Positions 14,529 to 18,691 of a stretch of 18,691 bases of DNA are shown here, one piece after another (the first letter of the stretch is position 1; each line of letters begins with the position of its first letter). Made by a program: the position numbers and the translations under genes. The notes beneath the pieces were generated by a model, which saw only the letters and a list, made by a program, of their open reading frames with translations, ran no database searches and was not told the origin of the DNA. The stretch is from Acidobacteriaceae bacterium. GTDB lineage: Bacteria; Acidobacteriota; Terriglobia; Terriglobales; Acidobacteriaceae. The stretch spans positions 32,562 through 51,252 of the forward strand of contig PKXI01000311.1 in the NCBI GenBank assembly GCA_003133425.1. Reading direction: 5' to 3'.

Positions 14529-14666
14529 ATGTCCCCCGAGAAATCTTCCGCGGCTTCCCCTTGCACATCCGTCGCGGCTCACGCCGGCCACGTGACCAGC
14601 GACGGCAGTCTTGAACCATCGCACGGATTCGCATTCGTCTTCGATCCCGCACAAGCCGCAGAGTGA
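14529..14666 (+). CDS. Possible 45-aa small protein or leader
   Basis: An ATG at 14529 opens a 45-codon frame ending in TGA at 14664-14666, just 19 nt before the membrane-protein gene. It starts MSPEKSSAASPCTSVAAHAGH and is rich in Ser, Ala and His with one Cys and no membrane segment. GGAGAG lies about 12 nt upstream, which is too far for a good Shine-Dalgarno. I recognise no family. It could be a leader peptide or small protein of the respiratory cluster, or simply chance in GC-rich DNA. Confidence 0.22.
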   Translation: MSPEKSSAASPCTSVAAHAGHVTSDGSLEPSHGFAFVFDPAQAAE

Positions 14667-14685
14667 AAGGAACTTCCCGAATTCT

Positions 14686-15807
14686 ATGAATCCATATCCC
14701 GCTGTCGACCCAATTCCACTTCCGGCGCCTGTATGGTTGCTCAAATTGCTGCACGTTGTCACCCTGTCACTGCATTTTGTTGCCGTTGAAATGCTCCTGG
14801 GCGGACTGCTGATTGCGGTTCTTCTCAGCCTGTTCCGCAGCTCGCCGCTATCGCTCGTCACCGCGCGGGCGCTGGCTCGGAGGCTCACCGTGGTCATGAC
14901 GTTTGTGATCAATCTGGCCGTGCCGCCGCTGCTCTTTGCTCAGGTGCTCTACGGGCGCGCCGTCTACACCAGCAGCGTGTTGATGGGCGTTTACTGGATC
15001 TCGATCGTCGGCATTCTCATGCTCACGTACTGGCTGCTCTATCGCTTCTCGGCACGGCTTGAGGCGGGCAAATCTGCGTGGTGGGTTGGCTTGAGCGCAT
15101 GGCTGCTCGCCGGCTTCATTGCACGGTTGCTCTCCAGCAATATGACACTGATGCTCCGCCCTGAAGTGTGGCGCGACATGTACTCCGCCTCGGCCATGGG
15201 CACCTATCTTCCAACCGGCGACCCGACGTTGACGCCGCGCTGGCTGCTTATGATGGCCGGCGGCTTGTTCATCGGCGGCCTGTGGCTCCTGTATCTGGCC
15301 GGCCGCAGTACTTTCACCGCCGAAGAAAAGAAATTTGTGGCCGGAATCGGCGGTAAAGTTGCCGCTGCATTTGGGCTTGTGTACCTTGCAGCCGGATTGT
15401 GGGCGGCAAGCGTGCAGCCCGCAATCGTCAAGGCCGGGCTCGCAGGTCACAGCGGTTACCCGCTCTACAAGATCTCCGGATTTGCCGGATACGGCTGGCT
15501 GGCGCTGGTGGTTGTGGCCGTGCTGGTCGGCGCGATTGCCGGGTTTGGAAAACTCTCCGCCGGCTGGGTTGCTTGGGCGGGCCTGCTGCTCGCCGTGCTG
15601 ATTGAAATCACTTTAGTCGTTTACCGCGACGGCGTTCGCGACCTGACCCTGCTGAGCAAGAACTATGACGTTTGGGACCGGGTGGTGGTGACCAACTGGA
15701 GCGTGGTGGGATTGTTCCTGGTGCTCTTTGTGGCCGGGTTGGGCGTGGTTGGATGGCTCGTGTCCGTGGTGGCGCGCGCAGAGAAAGTAATGGAGGGCGC
15801 GGCTTAG
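14686..15807 (+). CDS. Nine-helix membrane protein, possibly CydA-like, of the respiratory cluster
   Basis: This 373-aa protein has about nine hydrophobic helices (roughly residues 17-50, 66-91, 96-121, 131-152, 184-205, 222-248, 263-288, 292-313, 337-363). Histidines in the first helix (H23, H30) could bind heme. The order of features, with an N-terminal LLHVVTLSLHFVAVEM helix, FVINLAVPPLLFAQVLYG and later PRWLLMMAGGLFIGG, faintly recalls cytochrome bd subunit I, but the GRQPW quinol-binding motif is missing. I therefore call it only CydA-like. It is followed after 3 nt by the Rieske gene, so a role with that complex is likely. The ATG at 14686 is chosen over an in-frame TTG at 14611; AAAGGA is rather distant (about 15 nt). 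Confidence 0.75.
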   Translation: MNPYPAVDPIPLPAPVWLLKLLHVVTLSLHFVAVEMLLGGLLIAVLLSLFRSSPLSLVTARALARRLTVVMTFVINLAVPPLLFAQVLYGRAVYTSSVLMGVYWISIVGILMLTYWLLYRFSARLEAGKSAWWVGLSAWLLAGFIARLLSSNMTLMLRPEVWRDMYSASAMGTYLPTGDPTLTPRWLLMMAGGLFIGGLWLLYLAGRSTFTAEEKKFVAGIGGKVAAAFGLVYLAAGLWAASVQPAIVKAGLAGHSGYPLYKISGFAGYGWLALVVVAVLVGAIAGFGKLSAGWVAWAGLLLAVLIEITLVVYRDGVRDLTLLSKNYDVWDRVVVTNWSVVGLFLVLFVAGLGVVGWLVSVVARAEKVMEGAA

Positions 15808-15810
15808 CTT

Positions 15811-16302
15811 ATGAGCGTACTTGCAAATTCCTCAAACATTGTCGAAGAGCGCCTGGAGAACGGCGAACGGAACACGCGCCGGGCCTTTCTGGCGGCTGCC
15901 GGAGCAGCAGGGCTGTGCTACACCGCTGCGCTCGCCTATCCTATCTATCGTTACCTCGCATCGCCCGAAGAGATGGCGCTAAGCGCAACGGCCGTGACCG
16001 AGGTGACGCTGAAGGATGCACAGAAGCTGCCCGCGGGCTCGGTGCTGATGTTCAAGTTTGGCACTGCACCGGCCATGCTGATTCACCATGCGGACGGCCG
16101 CTGGATTGCGCTGACTGCGGTATGCACGCACTTGGGATGCACGGTTCAGTATGAACCCCAGGCCGACCGCGTTCATTGCGCCTGCCATGGCGGCGTCTAT
16201 AACCCCTACACCGGCGCCAACGTAAGTGGGCCGCCGCCCAATCCGCTCAAGCTCTTCAAAGTTGCGGTGAACGACACCGGTGTGGAAGTTTCGCGGGCAT
16301 AA
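15811..16302 (+). CDS. qcrA: Rieske [2Fe-2S] protein of a bc/b6f-type complex
   Basis: This 163-aa membrane-anchored Rieske protein passes electrons from quinol at the Qo site to a cytochrome c-type acceptor. The N-terminus has a twin-arginine motif (NTRRAFLAAAG, R23-R24) and a hydrophobic anchor to about residue 50, the usual Tat-exported topology. The cluster ligands are in CTHLGC (105-110) and CACHGG (123-128); GPPPNPLKLF is the proline loop. The second box has Gly where high-potential Rieske proteins have Ser (CPCHGS), while the Tyr two residues on is kept (Y130). This suggests a lower redox potential, fitting menaquinol. It lies 3 nt after the membrane-protein gene. The symbol is functional only; petA or petC would be equivalents. 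Confidence 0.93.
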   Translation: MSVLANSSNIVEERLENGERNTRRAFLAAAGAAGLCYTAALAYPIYRYLASPEEMALSATAVTEVTLKDAQKLPAGSVLMFKFGTAPAMLIHHADGRWIALTAVCTHLGCTVQYEPQADRVHCACHGGVYNPYTGANVSGPPPNPLKLFKVAVNDTGVEVSRA

Positions 16303-16353
16303 GAATCTAAACCAGGAGAACGACTCACCTCGCGAGACATAAGGAGCAACGCC

Positions 16354-17118
16354 ATGGGAATCCTCGATTTATTCAGCCTCAAGGGCAAAAACGCGCTGGT
16401 CACCGGATCCGGACAGGGTCTAGGCGCCGGAATGGCCATCGCCTTTGCACAGGCAGGCGCGAATGTAACGCTGCACAATTACGACCAGGTTTTGGAGTCG
16501 ACGATTGAAGAAGTGAAGAAGACCGGCGTCAAGTACATTTGCCGGTCTGGCGACGTATGCGACAAGGCCATCGGCCAAATGCTCGTAGACGACACGGTCA
16601 AGGAGTTCGGCTCCATCGACATCCTGGTCAACAACGCGGGCACCATTCGCCGCGCTCCCGCTGCCGAGCACTCTGAAGAATTCTGGAAGACAGTAATCGA
16701 CACCAATCTCAACAGTGTATGGTTCCTCAGCCAGTACGCAGGCCGCAAGATGCTCGCGCAGGGTCACGGCAAAATCATCAACACCGCCTCGCTTCTGTCG
16801 TTCCAGGGCGGCATCCTGGTGCCCGGCTATGCCGCGGCCAAGGGCGCTGTGGCGCAACTCACCAAGGCCCTCGCCAATGAGTGGGCCGACAAGGGCATCA
16901 ACGTCAACGCCATCGCGCCCGGCTACATGGCCACCGACAACACAACGGCTCTGCGCGCCGACCCCGTGCGCTCCGCCGCAATTCTCAACAGAATACCCAT
17001 GGGCCGCTGGGGTCTGCCTTCCGACCTCGCCGGCGCTGCTGTGTTGTTAGCCTCCGAGGCCGGCAACTATATCCAGGGCCACGTCCTGGTAGTCGACGGC
17101 GGTTGGCTCTGCCGCTAA
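16354..17118 (+). CDS. kduD: 2-dehydro-3-deoxy-D-gluconate 5-dehydrogenase (KduD-type SDR)
   Basis: This 254-aa short-chain dehydrogenase has TGSGQGLG (17-24) for NAD binding, NNAG (93-96) and the catalytic Ser146, Tyr159 and Lys163 (GYAAAK). Family-specific segments LDLFSLKGK, NAGTIRR, LLSFQGG, NAIAPGYMATDNT, RIPMGRWGLPSDL and VDGGWL match KduD, which interconverts diketogluconate and 2-keto-3-deoxygluconate in pectin and uronate degradation. It starts at ATG 16354 with AAGGAG 7 nt upstream. It lies between the Rieske and cytochrome b genes with gaps of about 50 nt, and no other sugar-catabolism gene is in the window. The location is odd: it could be a later insertion into the respiratory cluster or a KduD homologue with another substrate. 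Confidence 0.9.
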   Translation: MGILDLFSLKGKNALVTGSGQGLGAGMAIAFAQAGANVTLHNYDQVLESTIEEVKKTGVKYICRSGDVCDKAIGQMLVDDTVKEFGSIDILVNNAGTIRRAPAAEHSEEFWKTVIDTNLNSVWFLSQYAGRKMLAQGHGKIINTASLLSFQGGILVPGYAAAKGAVAQLTKALANEWADKGINVNAIAPGYMATDNTTALRADPVRSAAILNRIPMGRWGLPSDLAGAAVLLASEAGNYIQGHVLVVDGGWLCR

Positions 17119-17167
17119 AGTGATTCCCGGACAGGGAAAGGAACAAGCGAGTTTTAAGGAAAGAAGC

Positions 17168-18256
17168 ATGACTTCAAAGACGATCACGAGCAATGTTTAC
17201 GATTGGGTGGATGAGCGGCTGGGCCTCTCGGAATTGGCCGCCTTCGCACGCCACAAGACCGTCCCGGTTCACTCTCAATCCTTCTGGTACTACTGGGGCG
17301 GTATCTCGCTGTTTCTTTTTCTTGTCCAGTGTTTTACCGGCGTATTGCTGCTGGTCTACTACCGGCCCGGAGCTGAAGCCTATGAATCGGTCCGCCAAAT
17401 CACCTTCGTGATGCACTTTGGCTGGCTCATCCGTTCGGCCCACTCCTGGTCGGCTAACCTGATGATCTTCTCCATCCTGGTGCACATGTTCTCGGTCTTC
17501 TTTATGAAGGCCTACCGCAAGCCGCGCGAGTTCGGCTGGCTCAGCGGCATGGCGCTTCTAGGCTTGGCTTCGGTCTTCGGCTTCTCCGGCTACCTGCTGC
17601 CCATGGACGAACTAAGCTACTTCGCCACCAAGGTGGGCCTGCAGATTCCGGTGGCGATTCCATTCATCGGCTCAGCGATCGCCAACATGCTGCGCGGCGG
17701 TCCCGACGTAAGCGAATTCACGGTGCAGCGCTTCTTTGCTCTCCATGTAGTAGTGCTGCCGGCGATCTTCCTGCCTCTTCTCGGCTTCCATCTCTGGTTG
17801 GTGCAGCGCCACGGCAACGCCGTGCCTCCCAGCGAAGAAGAAAAGCCCGGCGCCCAGCGCAAGAGCATGCCGTTCCTCCCCAACTTCATGCGCAAGGATC
17901 TGGCCATGTGGCTGATCTCGCTGAACATTCTTGCGCTGTTGGCCTCGGTCTTTCCGTGGTCGCTCGGCAAGCCGTTCGACTCGCTGGCCCCCGCTCCGGC
18001 CGGCATTCATCCGGAGTGGTACTTCATGAGCCCCTTCGAGATGCTCAAACTGCTGGGCTCGTTTCTTCCCGGCGAGAGCGGCGAGATTGCGGGCATCCTG
18101 CTGTTCACACTCGGCATCGTGCTCTGGATTCTGATTCCGTTCTACGACAAGAACAAGCCGAGCGGACAGCGCGCCCGCGCCGCACACTATTTCGGACTGC
18201 TGGCAGTCGTTGCCCTGCTGGCCACCACAGTCATCGGTTATTGGACGATTCGGTAA
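17168..18256 (+). CDS. qcrB: Cytochrome b, b6 and subunit IV fused
   Basis: This 362-aa membrane protein is the quinol-oxidising core of a bc-type complex. Heme-ligand histidines are H92/H106 (x13 spacing) and H193/H208 (x14 spacing); the x14 second pair is the b6 type. The Qo motif PEWY lies at 282-285, and the second part (about 215-362) corresponds to subunit IV, with three or four helices. FLVQCFTG and YYRP also match b6, but the position of the b6f Cys that binds the extra heme (C-L-G-G) is Tyr42 in YWGG, so that heme is probably absent. AAGGA (17156-17160) supports ATG 17168 over an in-frame ATG at 17120. No cytochrome c1 or f gene follows. The symbol is functional only. Confidence 0.94.
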   Translation: MTSKTITSNVYDWVDERLGLSELAAFARHKTVPVHSQSFWYYWGGISLFLFLVQCFTGVLLLVYYRPGAEAYESVRQITFVMHFGWLIRSAHSWSANLMIFSILVHMFSVFFMKAYRKPREFGWLSGMALLGLASVFGFSGYLLPMDELSYFATKVGLQIPVAIPFIGSAIANMLRGGPDVSEFTVQRFFALHVVVLPAIFLPLLGFHLWLVQRHGNAVPPSEEEKPGAQRKSMPFLPNFMRKDLAMWLISLNILALLASVFPWSLGKPFDSLAPAPAGIHPEWYFMSPFEMLKLLGSFLPGESGEIAGILLFTLGIVLWILIPFYDKNKPSGQRARAAHYFGLLAVVALLATTVIGYWTIR

Positions 18257-18264
18257 AGCAGGGA

Positions 18265-18285
18265 ACAGTGGACAGTGAGCAGTGG
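18265..18285 (+). repeat. Three tandem CAGTG heptamers, left flank of the four-helix-bundle unit
   Basis: ACAGTGG (18265-18271), ACAGTGA (18272-18278) and GCAGTGG (18279-18285) are head-to-tail variants of one heptamer. They start 9 nt after the cytochrome b stop, and the gene start follows at 18294. The same motif recurs inverted at the far side of the gene. Confidence 0.7.
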
Positions 18286-18293
18286 GCAATGCG

Positions 18294-18685
18294 ATGAAAA
18301 ACACGAGAGTCCAGTCCTTCCGCGATCTGAAGGTCTGGCAAAAGTCTATGGAACTGACTGTAGCCATATATGGCCTCACAACGACTTTTCCTCGCGAAGA
18401 AGCATTTGGGCTCACAAGTCAATTGCGGCGTTCTGCAATTTCAATCCCAAGCAACATCGCCGAAGGTCAGGGAAGATTGAACACTCGCGAGTTTCAGCAA
18501 TTTCTTGGCGTCGCTCGTGGATCGAATTGTGAATTGCAAACCCAATTGGAAATTTGGAAATCGCCCGGAGAATTGGGCTGGGAGACTCTCAACTCATCAA
18601 CGACGCCAAAAGTCTATCGCATGAGGTAGGCAAAATGATTTTCTCAATACTACGAACGCTAAAGCCGCAGGGAATTGTTCACTGA
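18294..18685 (+). pseudogene. Four-helix-bundle (S23/IVS-type) protein gene, frameshifted
   Basis: The N-terminal part, VQSFRDLKVWQKSMELT through LTSQLRRSAISIPSNIAEGQGR and ELQTQLEI, is the standard four-helix-bundle family found in 23S rRNA intervening sequences and related to Avd of diversity-generating retroelements. The current frame continues as WKSPGELG and stops at 18629 (111 aa from the ATG at 18294). The family-like C-terminus (LEIARRIGLGDSQLINDAKS and onward, ending at TGA 18683-18685) is in the -1 frame. The shift is explained by an exact 8-bp tandem duplication, TTGGAAAT at 18546-18553 and 18554-18561; removing one copy restores one continuous frame of about 127 aa. There is no Shine-Dalgarno. 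Function of the family is unclear. Confidence 0.85.
18546..18561 (+). repeat. 8-bp tandem duplication causing the frameshift
   Basis: TTGGAAAT occurs twice with no spacer. Eight bases is not a multiple of three, and deletion of one unit joins ELQTQLEI directly to ARRIGLGD, the family-like continuation. Confidence 0.9.
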
Positions 18686-18691
18686 CCACTG
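18678..18691 (-). repeat. Inverted CAGTG heptamers, right flank, cut by the window end
   Basis: TTCACTG and ACCACTG (18678-18691) are the reverse complement of CAGTGGT and CAGTGAA, matching the left-flank repeat at 13 of 15 positions (one further base, C for A, differs at each mismatch). The gene's ancestral stop codon lies inside this repeat. The array may continue past the window. Confidence 0.6.

Noticed and set aside
14611..14685. TTG-initiated N-terminal extension of the nine-helix membrane protein
   Set aside because: It would add a polar stretch unlike a membrane protein start; ATG 14686 directly precedes the first helix.
14482..14754. Minus-strand 90-aa open frame across the start of the membrane-protein gene
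   Set aside because: It is Arg/Trp-rich with no family resemblance and overlaps the start of a well-supported gene; it looks like a shadow frame.
17174..18415. Long minus-strand open frames opposite cytochrome b
   Set aside because: They are antisense shadows in high-GC coding DNA, with no recognisable domains, opposite a gene with every expected motif.

Overview
The window reads as a chromosomal segment of a moderately GC-rich Gram-negative bacterium, most likely an acidobacterium (Terriglobia/Acidobacteriaceae type). Supporting signs are a TonB-dependent outer-membrane receptor, REP-like repeats of a kind I associate with that group, a fused b6/subunit-IV cytochrome b, and a repeat-flanked four-helix-bundle gene. 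The taxonomic call is inference. No rRNA, tRNA, insertion sequence or CRISPR array was seen.

Layout. (1) Positions 1-7141 (+) hold a nearly complete histidine operon, hisI-hisG-[GIY-YIG-like gene]-hisD-hisC-hisB-hisH-hisF-hisA, with most genes overlapping by 1-8 nt. Upstream is what looks like a classical transcription attenuator: a His-rich leader peptide (93-170), a competing antiterminator pairing and a Rho-independent terminator (199-232). hisE and a histidinol-phosphate phosphatase are not present. A GIY-YIG-like gene and a pair of 32-nt direct repeats sit between hisG and hisD. (2) 7138-8328 (-) encodes a FUSC-type membrane protein and 8451-9422 (+) a D-2-hydroxyacid dehydrogenase, divergently arranged. 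(3) 13727 down to 9419 (-) is a probable thiamin-scavenging operon: TPP riboswitch, TonB-dependent receptor, APH-fold kinase, PnuC/PnuT-family transporter. The riboswitch leader has a hairpin that buries the receptor's Shine-Dalgarno sequence, so control is probably translational. (4) 13789-14304 (-) is an Rrf2-family regulator with a cysteine cluster, divergent from (5) 14686-18256 (+), a respiratory cluster: a nine-helix membrane protein (possibly CydA-like), a Rieske protein, a KduD-type sugar dehydrogenase and a fused b6-type cytochrome b, with no cytochrome c1 or f gene. (6) 18265 to the end holds a four-helix-bundle (S23/IVS-type) gene flanked by inverted CAGTG-type heptamer repeats and frameshifted by an exact 8-bp tandem duplication.

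The his genes together turn PRPP plus ATP into histidine, apart from the hisE and phosphatase steps, and charged tRNA-His is expected to control them through the leader. In the thiamin operon the receptor would import thiamin into the periplasm, the PnuT-like protein would move it into the cytoplasm and the kinase would trap it by phosphorylation, all repressed by TPP. The Rieske, cytochrome b and membrane-protein genes look like a non-canonical menaquinol-oxidising complex, plausibly governed by the divergent Rrf2 regulator.
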